A DNA stretch of 64,000 bases from Copromyces sp. CBS 386.78 (lineage: Eukaryota; Ascomycota; Sordariomycetes; Sordariales; Sordariaceae). Below are positions 33,755 to 46,600 of the stretch, piece by piece; within the stretch, counting starts at the first letter, position 1, and each line of letters starts with the position of its first letter. Below the pieces are notes generated by a model that saw only the letters and a program-made list of their open reading frames with translations, was not told where the DNA came from and did no database searches. A program made the translations under genes and the position numbers. Location: assembly GCA_030685235.1 (NCBI GenBank), contig MU839246.1, positions 1 through 64,000 on the forward strand, in the 5' to 3' direction.

Positions 33755-36700
33755 TTTATGTTAAACAAATTTTTCATCATCCTTTTCTTGGTTCTAGTTT
33801 ATTTTCTCTCATTCGTTATCTTTTGTTCTTTTTCCATGTGTGTGCACGTGTGTGTGTGTGTGTGTCTGTCGATTCAGTTGCTGAATCCGTTCTAGGACAC
33901 GTGCAGATATGATATGATATGATAGACTCACGACTGTACAGCTTTATGGAAAACCACATTGGTACCTCTGGACCTAACCAGGTCCGAACAAGTACAAGAG
34001 CCTTTCTCGGTAGAAACGTAAAACAGACAGTCGTGCTTGCTTGTCTTATAAGGCTCCAGGCATCCGTAAATGGATATGCAGAAAAAAAGTACACTTTCCA
34101 CGATGCCATGCAGTGTAATCCCACCTGCCCATCAAGCAGCATGTGGGGATCGTGTGTCGATGCCAAGACGATGGCTGCAGTATCTGATCCGGACCCGGAC
34201 TGCGAAGGGTAAGGGGTTAAGGGGAGGGGGGTGTGCATGGCGTACGGGAAGGTGGGCAGCGAGTGTCATCCGGGAGACAGACGGGAATTACCTATAGCTC
34301 ACAATCTCGATCAGGTTGATGTTAATACCCAGCTATTGCCAGAGGAGGCAGTGCAAGACGATTTGCATGTCTATCCCGTGGGTGATTGGGGAGAATGCTG
34401 TAACTACCGTTAACCGAAACGGATCAAAGAGCAGGTTTTTGATATCTGCTGGTCAGCCAGAGATAGCAAAGTGCCAGGCACAGGTAGGAAGGTCAACACA
34501 GGACGGCTTCTGGCGGCTGAGGAGGACATGCCTTGTTTCGTTGTGTATATGATCATCGGATATAGCCTATAGCTAACCTACCTTTAGGGGAGGCGTTGAC
34601 AGAGTAAACGAGCAGAGCCATGTTTTCGGCATAAGGGTGTGCTGGCGGCTTTATGATTGCCTGCCCAGCCTTACGGCCAAACGTTCTCTATCCATCCCCT
34701 TGATCGGCAACGTCAAAACCCGGTAATTCGGGCACATCGTTATAGCATCGCCGGAGTGAGCGAGTTCAATGTTCGGTTCCGAAATGGCGGCGCAAGGATA
34801 ACCATGTCTAACCCTGAAGAATATGGCTCGCTCGGGGAGTTCTGGGGAAGCGCATTTGGTTTGGATGGGAGTTAGTAGAGTCAATAGTGCACGCCTTTGG
34901 CGGGGATCTCAAAGAAGTTCGGGGAATCTCAAGGGGTGACGGCGTGGGTCGGATGCCATGAGGAGGTGAACGTGTGGCGGTCAGGATGTTTTTGCTGGGT
35001 CGGGTATCGCTCATCCCGCAGGCTAATCAGGGGTTGCCGGCAGTAGTAGGCCTGGGGCTACCGGCCTTCTAGAAATACTGGCCCCGCTTGTGGAAAAGAG
35101 CGCTGTGTCCGTGTGGGTAGTGTCGAGGCAGAGTGCCGAGCATCGGAGCATGTGTCGCAGGTCTTGGAAGAAATGCTCATCGTCATCTCCTCTCCTCGTA
35201 TCTTCTTTTTGGATCGTCCTGCATGTGAACCTGTTGATAATTTTGGCCCAATGGAGATAGCACGGTGAGTCGAGACTGTGTGACTAACAACCTAACACAC
35301 GCGGCTACGGGAACCTTTGTGTGTGGTGTGCTATCAATCTAATAAATGAGTAAAGAAATCACCGTCCCGTGGGGGTAGGAGGTCACGTAAGGAGGAAGTA
35401 GAAATGTGAGCCTGGAACCTGGGGAGCTCTCACCCCGCAGCCGTGACAGGATTGTAGGCCAGTGAGAAGACGATGTTGAGGCATCCCGTCGTCGAGTGGA
35501 TGTCGCACGATATCGAAAAGGTGATGCGATTCATGAGCAGAGAAGAGAAGGCGTCGTGGTTGTTGCAGACCGAGCGGGGAGGGCTCGTTGCCATGCAGCT
35601 GCTGTACTACAAGGATGGTACATGATGCAGTGCATGCCGCGTTCCCAGCCCAAGATTACACTTTTGCAGTACTAGCCTGGCGTGCCTGGTTCCAATGCTT
35701 GGACGGTGGTTGTTGAAATGGCCGCAATCCGGTTCAAGGTGATGGCTGCCTGCTGCCTGCTGCGCTTTCCATTGTTTCGCGGGTCGTACTTGTATTCATC
35801 TTCGTAGATGGATTTTCAGGAAGGAGCGCGGATGGGAATTTCCATTGTCAACAACAAAAAGCTCATGCACAGGCAGGTGGGGTTGAACTTTTGAGTTTTC
35901 TGAGCCCCACAGCTATCCACAACTCTACCCCACCTTTTCAGCGAGCGAGGTCCCCCAATCGGCCAATGCCCCTCGGGACGTCAGCCCCTCTGTTCGGTTC
36001 TCTCACAACGAGAACACTACCCTACACCCACCTGCCTTTTCCGTGGTCTATCATTTGCTGGCCTTCCATCCTCATATTCTGGCTTCTTTCCTACTGTACT
36101 TGTGGTCGAAAAGCGACTCGTCGTTGGCCCGCTGTACGTGATTGGGCGGCACGGTCAAGACCAGCTTGCGTTGATAAGATGGTGAACTTGTCTCCATCAG
36201 AGTCCAGAACCTCGACTCTGCGAAACACATCCAAGGGGCAGTAATCCACAGTACAGTACCTTATGTATAGCCAATACCAGGTACGTTCGGCCATCCATCG
36301 CTATCGTTCATAATCAAGCTGTTACGCTGCCGGTTTTACATGGAACGTCTCGGTGATATGGCTCCGTGATATGGCTGCTGCCGTTGACCGTTAGGCGATA
36401 AAACATCATATCGGCACAACCACTGAGGGTCTCACCGACTCCACTCTGCGACGGGTCCCCCGGACGGTGCCGCGGCTCCATCTGACTCTTTCCGGCTGCG
36501 GACCCGCCCGTTTTTTTACCATCTATTTTTTTTCACTGCGGTCGCCGTCGTGCGTGTTTGCGATTTGCGCCCGCCTGTTCTACTGGTCGATAATTGGATC
36601 GTCTTCGCTTCCGCGCCGTGTCCGTTTTTTTCTCTCTCTCTCGTTTCCCTTTTTTACACCGCTCGCCATTCCTGTGAATCTTGTACGTACCTTAAGTTCC

Positions 36701-37091
36701 TTTCCACTCACAGCAGTTCCGAGTCTCCTAGGTAGGTCCAGACAATCCCGTCCATTCTATTCACAGGCACCCACGGCAGCCGAACGCACCCAGCACGCAC
36801 AACCTACCCCCGTCTCGTCCCCGGCTCGTGTCTGCAAGTCCGCCCTATCATTATCACTCCTTACATACACCCTTGAGCTTCACACCCCCCAACACTTCGG
36901 TCTTTTCCCGCGGCCGGAATCAAGGTGGCCTGTCACCGCAGCGCGCAGCTTGCCATTAGGAGAAAGTTCTTGTCTGACACCAGCCGAACCATTAGGTTGC
37001 TTTCTAGCCAGCCCTCCTTTATATCCCACATAGATAGGCTCGAGCCGTCCGGAACCCTTTTCCCTTCTTTTTCTCTCTTCTCTCTCTCATC
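33755..37091. other. Intergenic interval upstream of the APRT gene
   Basis: Contains a GT-rich run (33838-33866) and only short frames. From about 36460 on the sequence is pyrimidine-rich, and TTTATATCCCAC near 37018 with CT runs directly before the ATG look like the core promoter and leader of the APRT gene. A 188-codon frame at 36467-37033 in this T/C-rich leader has no coding character. Confidence 0.5.
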
Positions 37092-37925
37092 ATGAGCGCC
37101 AACGCCGAATCTGCCCCCCAAGTGGCAGACTTTGTTACCCTGACCCAGGACAAGACCGCCAACACGCAATCCACCGTCAACCAAGATGCCTCGGGACGCA
37201 AGTCCTCCTCCCCCGCCGCCGCCGCCGCCGAACTCGCCAGTACAAAGGTAAAGTTGATGGCCGCCTTGAGGTCGTTCCCCGACTTCCCCATCCCCGGCAT
37301 CAACTTTATCGATATCCTCCCCCTCTTCCAGGACGTCAAGACCCACGAGGCTCTCCTCGTCGCTCTCCAGCTCCAGATCGAGCTCTCCCACGTCAAGCCC
37401 GATGTCATTGTCGGTCTTGATGCCCGCGGCTTCCTTTTCGGCCCCTCTCTCGCCTTGAGAATGGGCGCCAGCTTCGTCCCCGTCCGCAAGCAGGGCAAGA
37501 TGCCCGGTCCCTGCGTCACCGCCGCCTACGAGAAGGAGTACGGCACCGATTTCTTCCAGATGCAGGAGGGCGCCATCAAGCCCGGCCAGAAGGTTCTTAT
37601 CGTTGACGATATCATTGCTACTGGTAAGCATTATGCGCCCACCTTTCCTTTTTTGGCAATCGCTTGGCGACGGCCAATCTTTTTGTCCTATCACGCCATA
37701 TCTCATCTCAGCGATGCGCTGGACTTGCCCAATTGGCATGCTTGCAGTGCAATTCGGCTAACAACAACTTTTACAGGTGGTTCTGCTGCTGCCGCTGGCG
37801 AGCTTGTCCAGAAGCTCGGTGGTGAGACGATCGGTTACCTCTTCATCCTCGAGATCGCTTTCCTCAAGGGCCGTGAGAAGCTCGGCGGTGTTCCCGTCAC
37901 CACCCTTCTCGAGACCGATGAGTAA
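37092..37925 (+). CDS. APT1: Adenine phosphoribosyltransferase
   Basis: Converts adenine and PRPP to AMP and pyrophosphate in cytosolic purine salvage. Exons 37092-37623 and 37777-37925 give 226 residues. The intron (37624-37776, 153 nt) begins GTAAGC and ends ACAG and interrupts the PRPP-binding motif VLIVDDIIATG|GSA (V168 to G178 before the splice). The core starts near residue 50 with the family motif FPDFPIPGINFIDILPLF and continues with DVIVGLDARGFLFGPSLA and FVPVRKQGKMPGP. The first 45-50 residues are an Ala/Ser-rich extension, longer than in typical APRTs of about 180 residues. The end EIAFLKGREKL is typical of the family. Intron length is a multiple of three and it contains no in-frame stop, so retention would add 51 residues. 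A pyrimidine-rich leader stands before the ATG. Confidence 0.95.
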   Translation: MSANAESAPQVADFVTLTQDKTANTQSTVNQDASGRKSSSPAAAAAELASTKVKLMAALRSFPDFPIPGINFIDILPLFQDVKTHEALLVALQLQIELSHVKPDVIVGLDARGFLFGPSLALRMGASFVPVRKQGKMPGPCVTAAYEKEYGTDFFQMQEGAIKPGQKVLIVDDIIATGKHYAPTFPFLAIAWRRPIFLSYHAISHLSDALDLPNWHACSAIRLTTTFTGGSAAAAGELVQKLGGETIGYLFILEIAFLKGREKLGGVPVTTLLETDE

Positions 37926-39580
37926 ATTTATAAACCACCATCGGATTTATCACGACCTGCATATATGTCTAATTAGACCAATTTCTTTTTTCGCCGACCA
38001 TCTACACCAGTTGAAATTCGGCCGTTGACTATCTACGACTCCTTTCGCACTTCTCGCCATCAATATGCGCTTCTACGACCCACGATTTGGAATTTAACGG
38101 GGAAGGAGCATAAAAGATACGGACCCGACGGTTGCGACCTGAACGATAAAGGGATACTGGGGCGAGGGCAAGCCGACAGGGAGATACATGTGGGTGATGC
38201 TCTCTATTTGCCAGTCGAACAAAAGTTTTGGACACGAAGGATTGGGGATTTTGGTTCTGCATTTACCTGGCGTTCGGGCGCGTTACAAAAAAGTGGGGTT
38301 CAATGGAAGGTATCAATGGTTTAAAACCAACCTTCGGCCGTGAGAGAGGAGGATACCATTGAGTGAACCCATTTGTTTATTTTCCTTGGTTGCATCATAG
38401 ACCGTTGGCTTCACGTCGAGGAAGTAAGGAAGTAACGAAGAAACTATTGCAGTGATGCAAGAACCACCTACCATTGCCAGCCATCTCGCTACTTGTTGCC
38501 GTGCTAAGAGCCACATCATACCGGAATGTTTTGAGACACCCAAGCTTATCGCAACGTTCTCACTGGGACATGTCTACAGGGTGCAGATGCAGGAAAACCA
38601 CAGCAAGGAAACTCGACAGTACAACAAGGCGGCTTTTTCCCATTGAGGAGATGACCGCAGGATCTCCATTGACAACAACGACCTGCGCGATGACAACCGC
38701 GCGATGATAGCTTTTATATCGCCCTCAACAAAAAGGAATAATATTCCAAACCTCACTGAAACACCAACCGGTCGTCGTCACAGCAACACTTGGGATCGTC
38801 CGATTGGTTGATTTTCCGATATCAACAAAAATTGTCAAACTGGCTCTGAATCCTCAACTGCAGGTCATCGAAAGAAACAACACAAGATATGCATATCTAT
38901 CTGACAATTTCACAATTGGTACCAGACAGCCATGCCGGGGTAACAAAATCGGAGCGTGAAGTGTCCATTTAACTATCATACCCACGGCAATATTTTCCAA
39001 AAGAAAGGGGGTCCAGACCATGTACAAGCGCAAAGGGGTCCGGTACCTGCATCACTTCCCCATCGCAGTGTCTACGCATCAAGGGGCATGTGCATATGCT
39101 AGGTATACCCACTCGTCCGGTATCGGTCCTCGGGCCGGTGCAAGAGGTCAAAGTAAGGTCAAAGCAAGCGAAAAGAGCCGGGATGAAAATGCAGCGCAGC
39201 GCCGAAATGTAGCTGCCACGTGGGCGCCATCTTTCCATCCCATATCATCGCACATCGTAGGGCACAGACAGATGACAGATGAAGTCCCTCTGTAAATGCA
39301 GTCTGCATTTGTATTTGCATCTGCGTCTGTGTCCGAGCCCACGGACGCGGCGGACGTGAGGGGAAGTGCAGTGGCATGAAATGTGAAAAGGGAGCTTCCT
39401 GCTGGAGGTCTGCACGAGAGGACGTACCTGCATATGAATATGTTTGTAGGTTTGTGATAAAGTGAGATCTTCACATCCGCATAAGACATGACTGGACAAG
39501 GCATGACAAGATGGTTGACAAAGAGAGAGAGAAGCCGGAGAAGAGCAGGAATCGTTGACGGGGATGGAAGGCGCAAATGG

Positions 39581-39623
<43 letters not shown>

Positions 39624-39783
39624 TTTTTTTTTATTTTTAATTTTTTTTTTTTAAAAAATTTTTTTTGGAATTAGTTAATATTTGAAAAAATAAAATGTTT
39701 TATTATTTTTAAAAGTTTTCAAAANNNNNNNNNNCACTCACCCCGCTTACCCCATAAATCGTTCTCGGGGTGGTCTTGACCAA

Positions 39784-39829
<46 letters not shown>

Positions 39830-40143
39830 ATTTTCGTTAAGTGGTCATGGCAGTGATTTGATCTCGGGATATATACAAAAAGACGCCAAGGCCCTGGAGT
39901 CAAATTCTGGTGTGAAAGGGAGAAAAGTAACATAACAACTCGGCATGATGTCTGTAATAGTCTATACTCGCTTCTCTTCCAAATCTACCCTATTTTTCAA
40001 CAAAGCTCTGCTCTCAAATGCTGTTATATGCAAACAATCTGCTTCCTTAATCATCAACCCCTCAACTTGCTATACCGTAAACCTCAACAAAGCCCAACCC
40101 GACATTCCCCTTCTCTCCTCCCGTCCTCCTCCCCTCTCCAAAA
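37926..40143. other. Intergenic with assembly gap
   Basis: No supported gene. Long A/T homopolymers flank a run of N at 39725-39734. The right end (39940-40143) is the 3' side of the minus-strand EDEM gene. Confidence 0.5.
39580..39830. other. Assembly gap with homopolymer flanks
   Basis: An A-run of about 39 bases (39581-39619) followed by T-rich sequence, ten N at 39725-39734, and another A-run of about 41 (39786-39826). Base order here is unreliable. The gap size of ten is probably nominal. Confidence 0.9.
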
Positions 40144-43100
40144 TCAAGCAACCCCCCCAGCATCCCCCTCATCAACAATCACATTCCTCAACCTCCTCCC
40201 CTGACTCTCCAAAAACCACCTCCTCCCCACCGCCACCCCCTTCGCCCTCTTGAGCGTCTCATACGTCATCTCCCCGCCTCCAACCATGATCATGGGAATC
40301 GGATTCCTTCTCACCAATCCACCGGGCGTCTTTTGGACCTGGTCCAGCAACGGCCTGGCTAATCCCCCTCCAACTCCTTGGCTGCTGAAGGTCTGGCCGG
40401 AGTAGTAAGCCGTGTACGAGGCGTCCTCATCTTCGCCGTCTGATACTACTACTACGAGTTGTAAGGACGAAGAGGAGGGAGGGAAGGCGGGGATGTTGGA
40501 GAGTTTTTCCGAGAAGGAACAGCCGCCGCGGCGGAGGAGGAGGATTTGATGGTTGCGCGGGATGGAGTCTTCTAGTGGATGCTCAAAGGAACAGAGCTGG
40601 CCGGCGGCGTAGATGGTGGTGTAGGGAATCATGTCGCGGGGGACGGGGCCGAAGGGTGGGTAGAGTCGAGAGTGGGTGGGGTTGTTGGGCCCGTAAGGGG
40701 AGGAAGGGGGAGGCGGTGTAGGAGGTAAAGGGGCGGCGCCGATGCCGGTGGCGGTTACGGCGGTGGAGTTTAGCAAGACGTTGAGTGGGTGTTTGATCCC
40801 TCGAGTGGCGGCATGGATGGATGAGATGGAGGGAATGGACGGGAGAATGGAGGGTAAAGCGGTGACGGCTGCTTCAAGGGGGATGCCGTCGAGAAGGTCG
40901 TCGAGGGAGGCCGCGAGGTTGGCGAGGAGGGATTTGACGTAGGAGCCGAGGGAGGAGGAGGCGGGTTCTTCGGAGGTGGCGTTGGCTGTTTCTGGTTGTT
41001 GTTCGGACTCTTCGTCCTCCTGCTCCTCTTGGGAAACGTCGTCGTCGGTGTTAATGCTCTCAGGCCGAGGCTGCTCCATCTCCTTGTCGGTCTTGTTCTG
41101 GCCCAAGTCCACATGGTGCAAATGCACGAGCTTGACGTTAACAGGGTCGCGGACGAGATTGAACCGGGGGTCCGACACCTCGCCTAGGATGGCTCTGTTC
41201 ATAACTATGAACTCATCCCGGCCGAGTTGGACGCCGTTCACCTTGCTGACACGCCATTCGCCATCGGTATCCTCCTCCTGCCTCATGGTCAACTTCAGGC
41301 CGGAAAGAGTCTGGACCCGGATCCGATCCATGGTGAGGCGCTCGAGGTTCTGCATGCCCATCAGGTAGTTGAAGGCACTGCCGCCGATGAGTTCTTGCGC
41401 GTTGGAGGAGAATTCGAGCAGCATCTCGACAGGCTGATTAATTTTGCGGCATGTTCCGTTTTGGGGAACCATTTCTGGTGGAAGAGTCCAGGGGAAAGGA
41501 GTGAACTTTTGGAGGTCGGACTCGGGCCTCCCGGAAGGGGTGTGTTGGCCGAAGGGTTGAGTACCCTTCGCTGGAAGTCCTAGACGGTTCTTTGGCTTCA
41601 ACAAGTGTAGGTCCAACATCTTTGCGGCGTGGTAGATGTCATCTCTGGCAGCAATGACGGAGCCTGTGAGGGGAGTGGCAGACGGCGGTGACGGGCAAGT
41701 GTTGGTATAGCTAGGGTCATGGTACACTATCAGTTCCTTTTGATCAAACGTCCTTGATCGGACCGATGACTTTGCCTTCGGCAAGATAAGCGGATGGCCT
41801 TCTGTGGTGAACACAAAGCCGGCATCCAGCTTGTTTAACGGATGCGACTCGTCAAACAACAGATACAGATACTGCGTGGTTTCGCCGAGGAAGAAGCTTT
41901 CCATGCGATCGCTCTTCTCGCCGGTCAAAACATTCTGAAGGCCGGCCCATCCACATTGCGAAGTGCACCGCCTTTGAATGTCTCTCATGACCATCTCGCC
42001 AACATAAAGATACCAGGGGTCCTTGGTAGCTTGGTATATGTAGTAGGTCGACTCGATGAACTCGGGTCGCAACGGCCACCAGCCTAGACCGCCCTCGATG
42101 TCTTTGTGGGTAATGGACCAACGTTCAGGCAGTGCTGCGTATCGCGCCCATATGGCAGTGTAGAGCAAGCTCGTTTCAATGGCTTCCTCAACCTCACCAG
42201 CGAGGACGAGTAGACCAGCGTAGAAAGCACCCAGGCTGTCTACCCAGTTAGTAGCCAGTGAGCCCGTCCATAAGTTGACGTTCTCATAATGCGGATGATC
42301 TCTGTCGCTGTAAAGATGACGTTTAATCGCAGCATGGGCATGATGCCATGCCTGGAGGAACGCATCAGGCGAGTTCTCAACTTCAGTAAGCGGAGCAAAG
42401 AGAGTATTGGGGTCTAGCCAGTCATCCTTCGGTTTTGGCTCGACGGCTGTCCGATTTGGAAGTTCGTGCCCTGAGAGCAAGATGTGCGATTTGAGTGCAT
42501 ACTCAAAAAAGCTGTCGGCGCCAGCACCGACGACGGAATAAGGGCCTACCCAATGGCCTTGTTCAGCATCGACGCCTGCGCCGAGGAGGCCAATGTGACT
42601 CTTTCGATACCACACTGCCCAGAAGGCTCGCTTTGCAAGCTGTTCAAAACGCGGATCGCCTGTCAGGCGGCTGAGAACAGTGAATTCGAGAACAAGCGAC
42701 CCAGCGCCAGCACTGCATGTCTCGGTAATCTCAGGAGGCCCATCAGCTATGCGGTCCCCGGAAGACGACTCATGCAACGGCGAATTCTTGTAAAAGGGGA
42801 TACCATGGCGCAGATTGACACGCGGATAGGGCATTCCCGTCTTGGTGTAGAAGGCCGGAAGAATCCTTGTCCCAAGATCAAGCGCCAACCGAAGTAGCTG
42901 GCCGTCGTAAGTCAGCCTATTCGGCCAATGGATGGGCGGAGGGCTCAGAGGATCATGTTCGGGACCCAGAGGTTCATAGCCACTGATCGGTAGTGCGCCA
43001 ACAGCAAACAAATGGGCACTAAGAAGGCCACCCACACCACGAATGACCGTCTCAAAAACCTGCACCTTGCTATCGACATCAAAGCCTCTAGCGCGCAGGC

Positions 43101-43655
43101 CATGACCAGAAGGACCGGGACGGCCATCGCCATACTGCTCGACCAAGGCGGCAACACCATCCTGGAAGTCACGCAAGGCTTTCGGTCCCGTGCCGCGGTC
43201 ATCTGGCGGGGCTGAGGCAAAGATTGCCAGCGTAGACAGACTGTCTATCAGACTAAGGGAGTAGTTGCCCAAGACATCGTTCACCTCAACATTCCCTGGA
43301 TTCTTAGCATCCCGGGTCAGAGGGGCGCAAGTGACGGGCCGGAGCTGACAAGGTTGAGTTAGCTTGGTGTTATGGAACGAAGTGGCCTTGAGATAGTGAG
43401 ACCTTGATAGTGATGAATGGTGGTGGGCCATACCTCGTCCTCGGGAAAGGCGATGCGCATGTAGTTGTCGAAGCCATGGTAGAACATGTCGACGACCTCA
43501 CGGCGGAGCTCAGCCACGCGACTGGGGCGCATTGCCCGGGCACTGGGCAACAGGGCCACAAAGGCCAACAAGGTCAGGAGAAGGAGCCATGGTGATGACC
43601 GGGGCCGGGACCGGAAATGTGACCGGAGACGGGGCCGGAGTGGTTCCCGGGTCAT
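40144..43655 (-). CDS. EDEM-type GH47 alpha-mannosidase-like protein with PA domain
   Basis: Exon 1 43655-43434 and exon 2 43344-40144 on the minus strand give 1140 residues; the intron (43433-43345, 89 nt) is GTATGG...GTCAG in phase 0. Residues 20-41 are a signal sequence or anchor (WLLLLTLLAFVALLPSARA). The GH47 domain spans about 45-600: REVVDMFYHGFDNYMRIAFP, NYSLSLIDSLSTLAIF, ETCSAGAGSLVLEF, GVGADAEQ-like GAGVDAEQGHW, and RPEFIESTYYIY with E502 and E505. EDEM proteins trim mannose from misfolded N-glycoproteins in the ER and send them to ERAD. An acidic Gln/Glu-rich linker follows (about 860-890), and the C-terminal 170 residues form a PA domain (QLCSFEHPLEDS, LLLRRGGCSFSEKL). Length and layout agree with fungal Htm1/Mnl1 relatives. 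The C-terminus has no HDEL-like signal. Confidence 0.92.
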
Positions 43656-46600
43656 GTTACTATGCGGCCGGAGTCCGGAAGTGTGGCTGTGAACTTGACA
43701 AGTTGTCCAGAGTTGGACCCCTCCACTTGGACGGTGATGGCTGCCAGGCCCAGCAGATCACCTAGGCGGGTGGCTGAGGAATGCGACTGAAGACTGCATA
43801 GGTGTCCAATACGTGTGGAAGATAGGGCTCGGTGAGCGAGGAATGACCGCGGAGGTTTTGCAATGGTTGAATGTGTGTGGCATGCATGCAATGCCGGGTA
43901 GGTGAATGATGCCACTTGACCAATGCTGCTTGCAAGGTGTAACCAAGGTGTCACGGTGTAACGTGTGGCTGGGGCGTTTGCCTGTATTGACGTTACATTA
44001 CAGTCAATGAGCGGCCCGTGGCAGGTGTCAAGGCCCACTTCCTGGTCACTCACTGTTTGCTCCACAATCTCCGGCCCGGCGCGGCCGCTGGAGGTCAGAA
44101 ACCGGACCCCACCACCCCGACTTCACCTCCGTCTCGCCGACCAATGGTGGTGTTTTACACTCGCACTTCCTCCATCAATCGAACTCTTGAATGTCAACCA
44201 GGGACAACACATCTCACCACCTCTTTCTATTTTTGATCTTGGCTTCCTGACCGAACGAAAGGGAGCTCCCGGGTACGGTGCGCTCTACTGCCTCGCCGAC
44301 GCGCAATACGTAACAACATCGTCATCATCAAACCACTCAGTCGTTTCCTCCAATTTCAATAATGTGGCATTGCAACCCAACATCAAGATGCCGCGATTGC
44401 GGCTTCCTTCAGCCATGTAACCCGATGTGTTCACGTCGCCGATTTTCGGTCTGAACTCCCCGTTCGTGGCGCTGCTTCCGCGTCAAAACATCCTACGGTC
44501 CTTACATATTGATCGGGGCACCGTTGAAACCACCGAATGCCAGTGCCCCGAACATGGGTTTTGTCGCAAACCCATGAATGAGCTGGCCGGGATTTACGAT
44601 TTGTCCCGGCCGCTGTGTGGCACAGCTAACCCGGCGAGCGTCACCTGTCATTGAACTGGCCTATCGGTAATATTTGCTGTTTTGTTGATTCGTACGCCTC
44701 TCATTAATGTCTTGTTTATGTTGCTGTCACCGAATGATACTCTCAGTACGGTGTATGCCAGCTTCTGGCGAATCCCAGTTAACAGGTTAACATTCCGATA
44801 AACGCCGTCATATAGCTTTATACACTGCAGTCAACACCAGGTCCTTCCGGCCCGGCATGTCCGTTTAAAAGTCTGGGGTCACACACCGTTCATTTAGAGA
44901 ATTGGGGCTTTGAGTTTATGTGGCTGGACCCCATGGCAAGTACGAGCATTGGATCCTTCCCTCGCGATTGCAAGCTTTGGTCTGAAAGCCGAACATTCCC
45001 TCCTCTCCAGTCCTGTCAGTGAGTGTGGCCAGGTTAAGGCTAAAGGACCATTAGAGTTCAATGAGCCGCTTCCTGGCCATCACAACCTTCACTTCACAGC
45101 AGCGGCCAGAGCTCATCATAACGGCACAGATTCTCGAGTCTTTTCTAACCAGGTGAGTATGGGTAACACATACCTGCAACGGCCTGCACGCTCTAATCAC
45201 GACTTTCTGTCCAATGAGCAGCTTAAACTCAATTCAATATTATCGGTACCTGAGGGAACCTGGTGTTCTTCTCATGGGATCCAAACGAGGTATCACCATG
45301 TACTTGGAGTACCTGCCACCAATGGGCTTGTGGACGCCATTCCTATAGGCCAGCTTACCGAACAAGATTTAGCCACTGCCCCCAAATGGCGCTTCAGTGG
45401 CCTGATGAGATTAAAGGGCGGGACTTTCATCTCAACAGCCCAAGCCCACGGAAACCGATCGTTCTGTTTGACAGCTCTGCTTTCCCCATGGCCGTTAGGA
45501 ACGGACTTAGACCCCTCGTATCATTCAACGAACGAGATGCCCGACGTCAGATCCCCAACCCATGTGGCAACGTAGGTATCACCAGTCTTTTTGGAACTGA
45601 AAGTTGTCTGCCTAGCTCAAGGGTAGCTGCAAGGTCCTTGGACTCCGCCCTTTTGGGAAGACAAATGGCACCCTTTTGCGCAGCTACATACACATGTGAA
45701 TAGGTTATTATCTACGAGCCGAGGCCGAGGGCAACCTTATACCTACCCACCCATCAGCCTGCTGCGGTCAACCTAATCTGCCATGTTCCCTCCATGCGGG
45801 TTGATGTGGATGGCTATGTATTCTGGAAAGCGGATATGATGCAATGACTGGAGCCCAGAAAGTGTGGGTGCAGTTGTCTTGCGGTCAGGCACTCAAAGGA
45901 CTAACAAACTTCTTCATCTCACTTGCTTCCGTACCGTCACGATCGGCCCCATGGACCAGGTTAGGTTGTCCCGTACGGCCCGCCGCCATGGCGCTAGAAC
46001 CCCGTGGGATTTTTGTCTTCCCGCAGCAGTGGCTTTGGGGTTTTCCATCGCAAAGACACTGGAAAAGAACGGCGGGAAAACGCCAAAACCCGTCCAAAAA
46101 CGAGAACAAAGTCTTCCAAGATAAACTCAACATCAACCTCCTGCGAAGTTCTTTCTCACTTTCCTCTTCAAGCCCAGTTTACTCGTCAATATGACCCAAG
46201 GAAATTTGGGGGCCAAAAAATGAACCGTACCTATGTACCCCTACCGATACGGGGCGAAGCACGGCCAATATCAACCAATTCTCAGGTGCAGGAATACATA
46301 ACAGGGGTCATGTTCCGGTCACTTAACAACTGACAGTGCACGCTTTACGCAGCGGCATCACAAATTGGCGAGCGAGTCACAGGACATGAAGCACCGAAGC
46401 ACGAAAAGTAGCCGTCATCTCGCCATGAAAGTAAAGTGTAGGTGGTATTGCCGAGCCCCCGGATGCCGAGAATCTTGTTTCCTTCATGGCAACAGGGCCA
46501 GCCGTTTGTGGAAGGAAGCTCGCGAAACCTTGCTCCTTGTTCAAGAAAAGGTCACCACGGTTCGAAACTCGACTGCCTGCACTACCTACACTATGACACT

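Noticed and set aside
36467..37033. 188-codon frame before the APRT gene
   Set aside because: T/C-rich promoter and leader sequence gives long frames by composition; rich in Ser, Leu and Phe without order.
44910..45575. 221-codon frame
   Set aside because: No domain, signal or membrane segment; overlaps other frames of similar length; codon use unlike the real genes here. Possible but not supported.
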